DNA from: Leishmania mexicana MHOM/GT/2001/U1103
Taxonomy: Eukaryota; Euglenozoa; Kinetoplastea; Trypanosomatida; Trypanosomatidae
Reading direction: 5' to 3'
NCBI RefSeq assembly: GCF_000234665.1
Contig: NC_018336.1
Location: 475,069 to 539,068, forward strand
DNA: 64,000 bases
The first letter of the stretch is position 1. Each line of letters starts with the position of its first letter. Made by a program: the position numbers and the translations under genes. The notes under the pieces were generated by a model, which was given only the letters and a program-made list of their open reading frames with translations, ran no database searches and was not told where the DNA came from. This document shows, one piece after another, positions 1 to 10,199 of the stretch.

Positions 1-584
1 CTTGTGCGCGCGAGGGGTGGGTGGGTGGATGTCGCAGCTACCTACGTCGAGTTGTACGGGCCTGCTTGCCTTTTTTTAGTCCCACCCGCTCTTCTCACAC
101 GTCGTGATGCGCTGTGCGTATCAGGCGCTTTCTTTCTCTTCCCTTACTCATCGCGGGTGGCGTGTGTGCCTGTGTGAGCGAAGTGGGGACTTGCGGAGTC
201 CAGAGGGGGAGGGGAAGAGAGAGTCCCCGGTTTGTTCCGCTCCTGAAACCTCTCCACGCACGAAAGCACCGAAGCCGTCTTCTCTCAGCCGCCTACGCTC
301 GCCTCTACGCTTCGCTATCCCGATCCCTTGTGTTGGATGCGCTTCCCTCTCCCAAACTCCTCCGTTTTCTGCTCCGTGCGAGCTTTCCTTGCCTTGTTTC
401 TGAGCAGCTGCCGCTGCTCTCCACCGCTGTGCGCAGTGTCGCCGCTCTTAATCCTTTCGCACAACGTCACATGCACAAGGGCAGGCACATCTGCACACGT
501 ATCCGCCATCTCGATACGAACTCCACCGTCACCTGCAACCAAAAGAAAAGAGAAGGGCACCTCTCGTGTATTTTAGCCTTGCCC
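1..584. other. Upstream spacer / 5' flank of the ABC1 gene
   Basis: No convincing gene. The reading frame of the ABC1 gene stays open back to about position 114, but its upstream part has no recognisable domain and no ATG before 471. Pyrimidine-rich stretches followed by AG (for example near 287 and at 575-576) could serve as spliced-leader acceptors. Confidence 0.5.
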
Positions 585-2474
585 ATGGCGCTTCTCTCAT
601 CGAAGGCCGCCCGCAAGTGGGGACGGCGCTGCCTCTACGCCACCGGAATACTGGGCGTCGGATACGTCGGGGCCGACTACGCCACAGAAAACTCCCTGAC
701 GCGCTCGCTGCGCACGTTGCTCGCCTTTGGCATCATTGTGGGCACGTACAAGTTCACTACCCCTAAGACACCCGAGGAACTGTCTTCCATGCACAGCCGC
801 GTCGCGCGCATCATCCTCGACACATGCCTAAAAAATGAGGGGTTGTACATCAAGATAGGTCAAGGCCTGAACTCCATGAGCCACGTGCTCCCGCGCGAGT
901 ACACGGAAGTGCTCAAAGTGCTGCTGGACCAGGCGCCGCCTGTTCCAATTGCAGAGATTCGAAAGATCATCCGCGCCGAAACCGGCAAGGAAATCGAGGA
1001 GCTGTTTGTCCGCTTCGACGAGACGCCCGTGGCCTCGGCGTCGATTGCGCAGGTGCACCAAGCGTGGCTTCCGCCTCCAGCAGACGGCTCATCGGCGGAG
1101 CCGCAGAGAGTAGCTGTGAAGGTGCGCAAGCCGTGCATCTCCACACAGTCTGTGTGGGACCTGTACATGTATAGCACCATCATGACGCTGCTCAAGCTTC
1201 TCTTTGACCTACCGACGGACTGGTCCAGGAAGACCGTGTGCGACGCGTTGGTGCGCGAGATGGACTTGACCTTGGAGGCGTCCAATGCGAAGCGCTTCCG
1301 ACACGCTTTCCGCGACAACCCGCGCTTGTACATCCCGCGTGTTCACGACGCGTACACCTCAAAGCAGCTGCTCGTTCTGGAGTGGATCGAGGGGACGAAA
1401 CTGAACGAAGTGGAGTCTATACGAGCGCAGTACGATGAGAAGCGTGTCCTGACCACCTTGTTCGACGCCGTTGGTGACATGGTCTTTAAGCACGGCTTCG
1501 TCCACGCCGACCCGCACGCCGCCAACGTCCTTGTGCGACCTTTGCCGAAAGCCACCACGACCACCACGGCAGCGCGCAACTCGAGCGACTACCAAGTCGT
1601 CCTCATCGACTTTGGCCTCGCCACACCGGAGCGGGTTCGCTTTCGATATCAATACGCCCTACTCTTTGTGAGCCTCTTTACCCATGACAAGGAATCGCTG
1701 CGGCGGGTGGTGCACGACTGGGGCATCAACGACGCCGAGATGTTCGCCTCTCTGCAGGCGCAGAAGCCCTTCGAAGCGATCCAGGCCGGCAGCTACGACG
1801 AAGTCACACGCGATGAGGTGATTGCCATGCAGACGAAGGCGCATGAGCGGGCAAAGGAGATTTTACGCGACATACGGCGCATACCGAAGGAGCTCATCAT
1901 GGTGGGCCGCAGCCTCGACATCCTGCGCGGCATCAACCGGCTTTACGGGTCACCGATAAACCGCATGAACATGTTTGTCCAAAGTGCCGTAGAGTGTCTG
2001 GGTCCACTGCGCAACTATGACGCGGTCGACGCGTACTTGAAGCGCATGCAGAAGATTATGGAGGCGCGAGGTTGCTTGACAACCGTCGCCATGGACTCCT
2101 ACCAGGAGTACGAAAGCGTGTACGATGCCTCTGCAGACACTGTGCGAGAGGAGCAAGAAGCCGCAGCAGCACAGATTGCCGCCGAGGACGCACAGATTGG
2201 GTTCCATCACCCCTCGCAAGGGCCAGCATCGGAGGTGTACACCTGGCTCGACGCCGTGTATCGCGCCTTGCTGCTGCACAGTCTTTTGTTCCTGCTCAAC
2301 GCGGTTCACGTGATCACCTACACTTACAACTCACTGATCGGGATGGTTCTGCCACTCGCAGCGCAGAGGAAGCTCCGTATCGCAAGCCTGGAAGACCGAC
2401 GTGATCGTCTATATGGGCAACAGTGGAGTATCGAGGGGGAAGAGATGGCGGAAGCCGTCCTCGCGGCTGCCTAA
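585..2474 (+). CDS. ABC1/ADCK1-like atypical kinase (mitochondrial)
   Basis: A 629-residue member of the ABC1/ADCK/UbiB atypical kinase family, closest in layout to ADCK1/Mcp2, which act at the mitochondrial inner membrane in lipid or coenzyme Q homeostasis. Seen: the family motif KIGQ (residues 90-93), an alanine/serine-rich loop ASASIAQVH replacing the usual Gly loop, VAVK lysine at 179, HADPHAAN with catalytic Asp309 and Asn314, and DFG at 342-344. A Thr-rich insert lies just before DFG. Near the C terminus (about 2250-2350) there is a hydrophobic stretch typical of a membrane segment. The start at 585 was chosen because MALLSSKAARKWG begins like ADCK1 and is followed by an uncharged stretch; an in-frame ATG at 471 is the alternative and would add 38 residues. 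The family call is firm; substrate and exact location are inferred. Confidence 0.88.
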   Translation: MALLSSKAARKWGRRCLYATGILGVGYVGADYATENSLTRSLRTLLAFGIIVGTYKFTTPKTPEELSSMHSRVARIILDTCLKNEGLYIKIGQGLNSMSHVLPREYTEVLKVLLDQAPPVPIAEIRKIIRAETGKEIEELFVRFDETPVASASIAQVHQAWLPPPADGSSAEPQRVAVKVRKPCISTQSVWDLYMYSTIMTLLKLLFDLPTDWSRKTVCDALVREMDLTLEASNAKRFRHAFRDNPRLYIPRVHDAYTSKQLLVLEWIEGTKLNEVESIRAQYDEKRVLTTLFDAVGDMVFKHGFVHADPHAANVLVRPLPKATTTTTAARNSSDYQVVLIDFGLATPERVRFRYQYALLFVSLFTHDKESLRRVVHDWGINDAEMFASLQAQKPFEAIQAGSYDEVTRDEVIAMQTKAHERAKEILRDIRRIPKELIMVGRSLDILRGINRLYGSPINRMNMFVQSAVECLGPLRNYDAVDAYLKRMQKIMEARGCLTTVAMDSYQEYESVYDASADTVREEQEAAAAQIAAEDAQIGFHHPSQGPASEVYTWLDAVYRALLLHSLLFLLNAVHVITYTYNSLIGMVLPLAAQRKLRIASLEDRRDRLYGQQWSIEGEEMAEAVLAAA

Positions 2475-2840
2475 AACGCACGCAGAGCGAAGGACAAACG
2501 GGAAGGGATAAGAAGATGGCCAATGCAGTGACGGAACACACCTCTCTCCCCGCCTTCTTCTCTGCTTGCTGAGGTATTGTTTGCCCATGATGGTGTCACC
2601 CACCGCACCACGGTATCAGGGCCCAGTGCCCCCACTCGGTGGGGAGCCCAAGAGCCTGCATCCTGTCCTCGGGTACGGGTGCGAACTCTTGGTGCCAGCG
2701 GACAACTCAGTGCTGACGCGGTGCGGGAGAGACGTGCGGTCATGATCACGTTTGCATCAGCTCACCACGCATCGTGTCGACGACTCAGCACGTAGTGGAA
2801 GAAGCGATCCGCACCGATCACCCCCACCCCATAGCACACG
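2475..2840. other. Intergenic spacer (3' UTR region)
   Basis: Non-coding sequence downstream of the ABC1 gene, leading into the SIDER2-like repeat. The part from about 2577 is GC-rich and may be more of the same retroposed unit, but it is not shared with the second copy near 10.8 kb. No gene seen. Confidence 0.5.
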
Positions 2841-3379
2841 CATGCAAGACACCGCGGCACCTGCTGCATCTGACCGGGTGGGCCGATGAGGCGCAGATGC
2901 CGGAAGCATGGTGAGAGCACACTCGAGTGGCACCACCGAGTCCACCAGACTCCCATGCGGAGAGTCTCCACGCCATATTGCGGGATGCCGCGGCTTGAAG
3001 CGACTGAGAGAGCGAGGCAAGGCACACGGGCAAGGCGCGCAGGATCTCAGCAGGCCCTGACCTGAGGCTGGCCGACATCCTCTCTGAGCTCACCCGGCAT
3101 GCGAGTGCCCACCCCCCCCACGCCTACCACCCGCATGGCAGGCGTCACTGCCTGTGCCCTCGAGCAGCACCCTGGACGCAGCCCGCTTTGGATCGATGCG
3201 TGCAGCCCAACCGGGTCTCCGTCTGGCGCTGGTCGCGCAGCACGTGCCCCAAGAAGGGATGCAAAGAGCCCGTTCGGGGCATGGCCCCGGTGCAAGGGCA
3301 GGACGGCTCAGCCTAGAGGACGAGGGGATGTAGCCGCAGTGCTACAGGGGTGGATGAGCTGTGGTTGTGTATGCGCATA
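2841..3379 (+). repeat. SIDER2-like retroposon, copy A
   Basis: 539 bp that recur almost base for base at 10844-11381; only a few substitutions and one C in a C-run differ. A shortened relative lies at about 5440-5584. The length, the position in a putative 3' UTR and the lack of coding capacity fit SIDER2, the extinct truncated ingi/L1Tc-derived elements of Leishmania that can destabilise mRNA. The family name is inferred from these features; the sequence was not compared with a SIDER library. Orientation is given relative to the host gene. Confidence 0.65.
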
Positions 3380-4226
3380 GCTGTTGGCTTGTTTACAGCG
3401 GAATAACACGCTGATACGAATAAAGCAACTTACGTCTTCTTTACAGGCGGCGCTGCTGCTGTGCGCACACGCGGACCCACTCGCGATGTCGCGTACGTTT
3501 GGCGTCCAACACGTATGTGTATCTATGCATCCTTGTGTATGTGTGCGCTTCAGTGGCGTTGCGGATGCATCCACGCGTATGTGAAACACGTGTACTTGCA
3601 CCCGTACGCGGTATTGGCGTTGTTATTCGTTTCCTCCGTCGTCTTCATGACAGTTCTCCTTTGTGCTGACTCCCCCGTCCTCTCTCGCGCCGACGTGGCG
3701 TTCTGCCTGTCGGCCTGACTTGACTGCCCATTATGAAGCTTCTGCCGGGGACCACAGAAAGCACCATAGTTTTCAAGGCAGAGATGCAGATAGTCACGGC
3801 AGCTCCTCCTCCCCGCCACTTCTTCACCCGTACTCATAAACGCGCTCTCTCGCAGCACTCTCGACTGCCAGGCCTCCGTCCGCACAGAAAGCTTGCACTT
3901 CGCTGTCTGCGGAATCGCTCGATTATGGCGGCCGCTTCTTGCTCGCTCGCTCTCACACGTGCACCCTCCTCCTCTCCCTCTCCCTCTGGTTGCCTTTCAT
4001 CCGTGGCCCGCCCACTCGCTTCTCACATGTGAACGGTACAAGAATCACGCATAGGTGCTAATTCTGCTACATCTCTGGTCCTCATCACTTTGCCGTGCAC
4101 GTTCCTGTGTTCACCCTTCTCGTTTCCTTCAGCCAGGGCATCCATTCCGTGGAGGCGACGTCGCAGCAGAACTCCTTATCTTCCGCTCTCTCCTCTTCCT
4201 CGCCGGCTAGCGTGACTGGGGCGCTC
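3380..4226. other. Intergenic spacer with spliced-leader acceptor
   Basis: No gene recognised. It contains the 5' region of the Cwc15-like gene. A strong pyrimidine tract ending in AG at 4131-4132 is the best spliced-leader acceptor and would leave a 5' UTR of about 95 nt. Confidence 0.5.
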
Positions 4227-4868
4227 ATGTCTGGCATCATTCACAAAGAGAGCCTGCCTGGGCAGGGTGTCATCAAGCGGCGCCGCGTCGACACCCAAGC
4301 GACGACAGAGCCCTGCAAAGAAGGCGAGCAGGGAGACGACAATGCGAAGCACGTGGGCGATGTCTTGAAGAGTTTGGCAGGCGAACACGACACCATCAGA
4401 AGCACTGTGGACCCGTCTGGCCCACTCAGCTCTGCCACTAAGTCGTCGGCGAAGGCTGCGCAAGCACGCAGTAGCAGCAGCAGCAGCAGCAGTGATGATG
4501 ATGAGGACGATGATGATCAGATCGAGCGTGAAAACGCGCGCCTGGCGAAACTGCGTGAGCAGCGCAGTCGTCGCCAGCAGGGGCAACAAAACACCGGTGG
4601 AGCCTCCTCAGCTTCTTCCGCGCAGCCATCAGCTAATATGCTAGGTGGTGTCGACACCACGTCCTCTCCCTCTGCTTCGAAGGCGCAGGAAGCCGCGGTG
4701 CACACAAACAGCTACGACCACGACGTGCTCTTCCGAAACCCAGCGTGGTGCGCTCCGTCCAAAACGACCACCGCAGCGGAAAAGCGGCAGCGAAAGTGGG
4801 ACTCTGTGCTGAACCGCACTCAGGACTCGGTGGCCTTTGGGCACTTTATGAAGAACTTCTTCAAGTGA
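4227..4868 (+). CDS. Cwc15/Cwf15-like pre-mRNA splicing factor
   Basis: A 213-residue basic/acidic protein resembling Cwc15, a component of the Prp19/NTC spliceosomal complex; in trypanosomatids it would act in trans-splicing and in the few cis-splicing events. Seen: a poly-Ser run (AGC repeat, 4471-4492), then an acidic block DDDEDDDD followed by a charged helix with Leu/Lys/Glu/Arg, matching the acidic-then-helical middle of Cwc15, and a C terminus (HDVLFRNPAW followed by DSVLNRTQDSVAFGHFMKNF) matching the conserved C-terminal tail that ends HxxFMxxFxK. The N-terminal half is low in complexity. The first in-frame ATG is 4227, downstream of the acceptor at 4131. The family call rests on the C-terminal pattern. 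Confidence 0.6.
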   Translation: MSGIIHKESLPGQGVIKRRRVDTQATTEPCKEGEQGDDNAKHVGDVLKSLAGEHDTIRSTVDPSGPLSSATKSSAKAAQARSSSSSSSSDDDEDDDDQIERENARLAKLREQRSRRQQGQQNTGGASSASSAQPSANMLGGVDTTSSPSASKAQEAAVHTNSYDHDVLFRNPAWCAPSKTTTAAEKRQRKWDSVLNRTQDSVAFGHFMKNFFK

Positions 4869-5439
4869 GCCCCCGTGGCGGTTTTCGGTGCCGTGAAGAA
4901 GCCGTTGTCTTGACCAGCCACCGGCTCCTCTTCTCACGTGGGTCGAAGGTCGTGGTGGTGATGACATCCACGGCTGTGGTGCAGTACTTGTGGGCCGTCG
5001 TCGACGTCTTGCTCCTTCTAGAATCCCATCGAACAATCAACATGCGCGGCGAGTGCGGCCTCACTTCCTGCCCGCACCACACCCTCCTCCTCCGTCGTTG
5101 TTGCTGCTCACTTTGCGCTTCGCTTGCAGCTACCGCACAATGTGTAAAGCAGTGCAGCTGGGGGCCGATCTAGTGCGAGGATAACCGGACCAGCTACGAC
5201 ACAGAGAAGCATGTTTGGCTGCTGCCACGGACTCGCTCTCCCTCCTCATGGTGCTCAGCACTGTCCCTGCAGCGGTGGAAGACGGCACATTGCGGCGCAT
5301 TGGGGCCCAAATGCTAGCGCCACTGGCCCGCCGCGTGCGCCCCACCGTTCGGATTGTCGTTGGCCGTTGGGAGCTGGGGTGGAGGAACGACGCTGGCAAG
5401 CGCGCAATAGCTCGGCAATGGCAAAGGAGCCGGCATCCC
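4869..5439. other. Intergenic spacer
   Basis: Downstream of the Cwc15-like gene. Several short overlapping frames cross 5211-5440 but none shows a domain. The segment just before 5440 may be a diverged upstream part of the shortened SIDER2-like element. Confidence 0.45.
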
Positions 5440-5584
5440 CTGCTACCCGCACGACAGGCGTCACCGCTTGTGCCCTCGAGCAGCACCCTGGACGCGGCCC
5501 GTTCGGCGCATGGCCCCGATGCAAGGGCAGGACGGCTCGGCCTAGAGGGCGAGGGGATGAGCTGTGGTTGTGTATGCTTATACG
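5440..5584 (+). repeat. Shortened SIDER2-like element, copy B
   Basis: Matches the 3' part of copies A and C: the shared stretch runs from the ACAGGCGTCAC block to the GTTGTGTATGC end. Two internal segments are missing relative to A and C. One, about 90 bp, lies between two GCCCG words; the other, about 26 bp, lies between GGATG words. The element is therefore a diverged, internally deleted relative. The left boundary is uncertain. Confidence 0.55.
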
Positions 5585-5856
5585 TTTGCCGGTGTGGCCC
5601 CGTGATGGTGGGGGTAGGCCCGTCGTACGTATTCAAGAAAAAAATCAGTTTATGCTTTCTGATATCCCGTGCCTGATCCTCCTCAAAGCATGACGAGCAT
5701 GTGAAATGTGCACACCAACGTCTGCTGTAGACGTCTGAATGCGGCAGGCATAAAAGGCTCCCACTGCTCCTCTTCATCTCTCCCTCACCTGGGGCTGCAT
5801 GTGCCACACACAGAGAAATATAAACGCATGCATCGCACGTTGGCACCAGCAGCCCA

Positions 5857-7869
5857 ATGGTGAAGCCGACGTCGTTTCACACGCTGATGCGAGGAAGCGG
5901 CTCATTAACTAGGCCGGCTCACAGCCAAGACCACTCAGGGAAGCGCAGCGCATGGTTTCCACACGCGACAAGCCCTCTCAGGCAGTTGTTGCACCGGCTT
6001 GCACATAATAGGGGCTCTGTGTCACTCACCATCGCTGTTACCGTGGTGCTCTTAGTCGCGTCGACCGAGCTGCTATGGCCGCGTCGCTACGCGCAGTTGC
6101 TGGATGGTCGTAACCTTGCCATCCCGTACCGCTCCGAAGCCGCAGCGTATCGAAAAAGCGCTGTGTTTGTGGCGCCACTTCCGCGTGGCAGCGAAAACGT
6201 CGTCGCTGGCACCGCAGGAGAAACCGTTCCCGTCACTGTGCATGGTCGCTCACGCCGTCAAAAAACGCTGGAGGCGGAGATCGAGGCGTACCTGGAGAGT
6301 CACGGCATCCATCGCGAGCGCCGCACGCGCGTCCGGTTTCAGATTCTCTCCAACTTTGTAGACTGGAAGCTGTGCACCGCACTAGGCTCTGCAGCACTGG
6401 CAGGCTTCAGCATTCCCGTAACCGGCTTCAATAGCACCTACTCGCACATTCGGCGCTTCGAACGGTATCTGGACTTTGTCGAGCACGAGGGACTGCACGA
6501 CGAAGACATCGTCGTTACATTGGACAGCGACGTTTTCTGGACTGGCGCCGACTTTCTCCCCTTCCTCAGAAAGTTCGCGCGCTTTTCACCAGAGAAGGAA
6601 AGTGACCTAGACGTCGCAGCCGTCCGGGCATGGGAGGACTATGGGGAGAAGAAGGCGCCCCTGTACATGCAGCGCTTGCAGACCGAGATGGGCAACGGCG
6701 CGGCACACGTGAAGCGCCCTTTGCTGCAGATGTCGCCTGTGGTGTACAACACCGACGACCTGTGCTGGTGGGGCCAGCACTCTGAAAGTTTTGTGCAGTG
6801 CCCGCTGGCCTTTGCGACGCTGGACCACATGATCGAGGTGGCGCGCAACCACGTTTCGAACATGGACTTGAGCAAGGTAGGGTCCTACGCGCTCGTGTGC
6901 AGCGATACGCTGCAGGCACAACTCAAGAAGTCCTTCACGGGCAAGCAACAGTGGATGGTGGACGACTTGCTACGCCACCCGAACGCGGCGTCGCCGTACA
7001 TGACGCAAGCGAAGCGGTCTTGCGACGATCCGCTCTTCTACAACACCACCATTGTGCGCAAGTCCAACCCAACCGTGCTGCTGAACGGCGGCATGCACGT
7101 GTCACGCGTGTGGGCGCTGCGCTGGCTGGCAAAGACGCTTGCGACGTACGTGGCGACAGAGACGCCGGTGGCGGAGGCGGAGGACCACCACACGTCCCAG
7201 TGGTGGTGTGACCAAGCACTTTTGGGGCAAATGTACGTGCGGGCGCGCCTGTACGAGATTGAGCACAACCTATTGGCAGGCCCTCCGCTCTCGATGAGGA
7301 CCCCGCCAGTCGCGTACGATGATCGTTACGGGCCGCCAGGCCTTGTTGGTCTGGACCGGCGGTCTCAGATGGTAGTTCTCGCCCCGGCCATAGAGCGCAA
7401 TCCAAACCTGTTCCACCACGGCGGGTACCTGGAGCGGCAGTTCCCGGGTAGCAACCATTGGTGGATCTGGAACCAAACCGAGTTACTACTGGGCGAGAAC
7501 GAGCCCCAGGGTCTCCCACTAGACGAGCTGCAGACAACGCGTGGTGGCGTCCTCGTGACACCGCCGCTGCTGTGGCGCTCGGCGACCGCAGAGGACAGGT
7601 CGAGAGGCTTTCAAAATGAAGCAGAGAAGGACCCCGACGTCGTTCATGTTCCTTTTATACACTACGCCGCGCCTTCCAAGCACAAGCGGTTCACAGCTCA
7701 TCGCAACTATTATGCGTGGATGGTGGCTGCGCGGCACGACCGCCGGGCACGCGAATCCCTGACGAACGCTCTTGGGAAGGAGCTGGTGGAGCTGTGGTTC
7801 AACGAGGAGCGTGTTTTTGTCAACTTCACACGCATGTGCGAGGACCCAACTCTCTTGTCTTCGCCGTAG
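5857..7869 (+). CDS. Type II membrane protein, putative glycosyltransferase
   Basis: A 670-residue protein with a basic N-terminal tail, a single hydrophobic segment (about residues 54-74) acting as signal anchor, and a large lumenal domain: the topology of a Golgi glycosyltransferase. The best motif is TLDSDVFW (residues 221-228), a DxD-like metal/sugar-nucleotide site (Asp223, Asp225) preceded by the hydrophobic IVVT strand. The region before it (RFQILSNFVDW) and later conserved-looking Trp, Asn, Cys and His residues suggest a PLOD/ESAG3-type glycosyltransferase fold, but this is inference. It could act in surface glycoconjugate synthesis. The start ATG at 5857 lies about 44 nt after an AG (5812-5813) that follows a CT-rich tract. 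Donor and acceptor are unknown. Confidence 0.6.
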   Translation: MVKPTSFHTLMRGSGSLTRPAHSQDHSGKRSAWFPHATSPLRQLLHRLAHNRGSVSLTIAVTVVLLVASTELLWPRRYAQLLDGRNLAIPYRSEAAAYRKSAVFVAPLPRGSENVVAGTAGETVPVTVHGRSRRQKTLEAEIEAYLESHGIHRERRTRVRFQILSNFVDWKLCTALGSAALAGFSIPVTGFNSTYSHIRRFERYLDFVEHEGLHDEDIVVTLDSDVFWTGADFLPFLRKFARFSPEKESDLDVAAVRAWEDYGEKKAPLYMQRLQTEMGNGAAHVKRPLLQMSPVVYNTDDLCWWGQHSESFVQCPLAFATLDHMIEVARNHVSNMDLSKVGSYALVCSDTLQAQLKKSFTGKQQWMVDDLLRHPNAASPYMTQAKRSCDDPLFYNTTIVRKSNPTVLLNGGMHVSRVWALRWLAKTLATYVATETPVAEAEDHHTSQWWCDQALLGQMYVRARLYEIEHNLLAGPPLSMRTPPVAYDDRYGPPGLVGLDRRSQMVVLAPAIERNPNLFHHGGYLERQFPGSNHWWIWNQTELLLGENEPQGLPLDELQTTRGGVLVTPPLLWRSATAEDRSRGFQNEAEKDPDVVHVPFIHYAAPSKHKRFTAHRNYYAWMVAARHDRRARESLTNALGKELVELWFNEERVFVNFTRMCEDPTLLSSP

Positions 7870-9067
7870 CGCGAGCTCATCGAGCCTCAAACGAACGAAT
7901 ACGCGTACTTTGTGTGTCAGTTGTTTTTTTTCCGGCTCTTCACGTTCTGCACAGATGTCGGCGCCCGGTCGCTGTGCTGCCCTCTTGTTTTCCTGTACTT
8001 GTACGTGTCTCGTAAGCGCCATCGAATGTGGGGCCTCCGTTCAACCTGCGGTTATCGTTCGGCGTCCCCCTGTGTGGATGGTGGAGTGGCTCTATGAATT
8101 TTTTGTGCCTAAAGACACCGCACTCTATTGAGCATACCCTCCCCCTTCTCGTGGTGCTTTCTCTACGCATCGCCAACGTGCTAGTGGGCATACGCCTCCG
8201 GATGCTCTTCTTGTGGTCACGCCGCCCCTTCCCCTCGGCCTTGTTGGTCACCTTGAGCTGAGGATGATCTGCCAGAGCGCCTCCGTTTGCCTCCCCCACC
8301 ACCACCACCGTGACCACCAATCTAAGTAACTTGGAAAAGGAAATTATATATATCACGTGTTGTTGTTCTCCGTTTCAGTCTTTCTCGCGTGTTTCGTGCG
8401 GTATGAGAATGCTTCCGTGCGAGTGACGCATATATGTTTCTATCTGCTTGTGGGCCAGTTGGGGTGGCTTGGGAGGGGCGTGGGAGCACAGAGGAGGGAG
8501 GGCGAAAAGGAGAAGGAAACACGGCGCGCAGTCGGAGCAAACTTCTGAAGAAGGCCACCAATAAAGCCGGCACAGTGGTCGGAAGAAGTCCACGGAAGAC
8601 ACACGTAGAGCAGCGGTGAACAAGAACACACTCTGAGAGGCGAAGAAGAGGAAAGGGGGAAAGCACACAAAGGAGGCGACTGCCGTTGACAGGCGACGGC
8701 CACCCGCCATGTTAGCACCGGTTTACACGTCCCTTCAAAGTGAGAATGTACACACCCACACGGAGAAAACACCTCGTGACACTGAAAGGCGTGTCGGCGC
8801 CACGTAGCCTGAGCCGTGACGTGAGAAATGGTGCAGGCAGCTTTGCCTGTAGCTTGCGTCGATGATGGTCACTCTGCCGTTGTGCCGTCTTTTTGCCCTC
8901 TGTTCTCTCCCTCACACACATACACACACACACACTTCTTTTGGTCACCTAAAACACGATCGACGCAGCTGCGAAGGGCACCCTTACCCCACGCAGTCCT
9001 GCCCCTCTCTGCATTCTGTGTAGTCTGTCAATAGCTCGATTCGTCGCGCGCGTCACAGCGAACTTCC
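7870..9067. other. Intergenic spacer
   Basis: About 1.2 kb without a recognisable gene. CT-rich tracts and a (CA)n run near 8920 precede the next gene and fit a splice-acceptor region. Confidence 0.5.
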
Positions 9068-9865
9068 ATGAGCGTGGAGGAGCTGCAGCCAAGTTCGCCG
9101 GTGGCAGTGAACGATGATGCCGACGACGTGGTGGAAACGGAGTTGGTCGCTTACGACGCACATCACACGCACCTTGTCGAAGGCGACTTTTTCCCGGCTG
9201 AGGCCCCGGAGGTCGAGGCTGATGGAGCAGTCGCTGATGCTACGGAGGAAGTCGACGCGCTCGTTGACGCCATTGCCGCCGAAGCAGCAGCAGTGGCAGC
9301 AGCGTCGGTGGTGGCAACCCCGCCAAAGCCGGTCGAAGCGCCGTCCCGAAAGCGGGTTTGCTGGGCCGATGAGGGACACCCCGACACCGCCCGTGGCCTG
9401 GTGAAGCACGTCACGAACTTCTACATGCCCAACACCCTCTCACGCGGCTCCCGTTACGACACCGCCGACCAAGCTAGCCCTACGCGGCCGACCAACGCGA
9501 CGGCCGTCAATCCGACCCCACCCCTGTTCCGGGAGAAGGTGAACTCGGATGCAACCACGTACAAGTTCTGTAAGGCGCAGCGGCCAGCGCTGCAATACGC
9601 GGAGTGGAGGCGGCAGCAGCATGAGTACGGCGCCACACCCTTCGAGCTTCAGCCGGTCGAAGCCGGGCAACTGACTGGCAGCGCGAGCGTCGCCGCAAAG
9701 ACTCTGTTTGGTGAGCTCTTCCAGCGCAGCGTCGTCGCACGCGTGTCTGAAGGGCAGGTGCGAATACGCAACGGAACGCACCACAACAGTCAAGACAACG
9801 GCTTCCAGCAGCCTTTTGTGCGCATCGACGCGACGTTCGACGAGCCTCTCCTCATCCCGTTGTAG
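9068..9865 (+). CDS. Hypothetical protein with a PP1-docking (RVxF-type) motif
   Basis: A 265-residue protein without a recognised fold. The N-terminal ~90 residues are acidic with an Ala/Val-rich stretch; then comes RKRVCWADE (residues 94-102), which fits the (K/R)(V/I)x(F/W) docking motif used by regulators of protein phosphatase 1. Just after it is a block with aromatic residues (NFYMPN), and the C terminus contains a Gln/Asn-rich stretch ending in a hydrophobic LLIPL. It begins at the first ATG after the CA/CT-rich leader. Codon use is GC3-rich like most of the window. The PP1 link is inference from one short motif. Confidence 0.65.
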   Translation: MSVEELQPSSPVAVNDDADDVVETELVAYDAHHTHLVEGDFFPAEAPEVEADGAVADATEEVDALVDAIAAEAAAVAAASVVATPPKPVEAPSRKRVCWADEGHPDTARGLVKHVTNFYMPNTLSRGSRYDTADQASPTRPTNATAVNPTPPLFREKVNSDATTYKFCKAQRPALQYAEWRRQQHEYGATPFELQPVEAGQLTGSASVAAKTLFGELFQRSVVARVSEGQVRIRNGTHHNSQDNGFQQPFVRIDATFDEPLLIPL

Positions 9866-10199
9866 CCACGGAGGCGTGTGGCATTTGGCTTGTGTTTCCA
9901 CTTTTTTGTGTGTGCATCAGGCCGCTTGGCGTTCGGGCATGCCACGCCCACACCCCTAGAACTGAAAATGGCTCGCGTTTCCGCCTGGCCTCCGCCGGGG
10001 TTTGGCGGGGTTGCCACCCCCGGCGCTGCGGCTGGCCCCGAGGGGCCCCGCGGAAGAGGCCAGGCGCGCGGCCCACCAGAAGCCCCACCGCGCGCCACCG
10101 CCCGCGCAGAACCATGCCCCCCCCAAGCAAAAAAAAAACACCCACACCACCAACCCCCAACCGCCCACCAACCAAAGCGCCCCTCTGCGGGGGGAAAAG
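9866..10199. other. GC-rich structured spacer beside tRNA-Lys
   Basis: The spacer is strongly C-rich on the + strand. It holds a 10-bp perfect inverted repeat (GCCTGGCCTC at 9983-9992, GAGGCCAGGC at 10056-10065) enclosing a GGCCCC-GA-GGGGCC palindrome, and an A-run at about 10129-10138. No gene. This is the 3' flank of the minus-strand tRNA. Confidence 0.55.
10191..10199 (-). terminator. Pol III T-run terminator of tRNA-Lys
   Basis: Read on the minus strand, four consecutive T residues (complement of 10195-10198) lie two bases after the tRNA 3' end, as expected for RNA polymerase III termination. Confidence 0.75.

Noticed and set aside
114..584. N-terminal extension of the ABC1 protein
   Set aside because: Begins at a GTG, contains no family sequence, and the ATG at 585 fits the ADCK1-type N terminus.
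5215..5676. 153-codon frame covering the shortened SIDER-like element
   Set aside because: Ends inside the repeat and has no recognised domain; probably chance.
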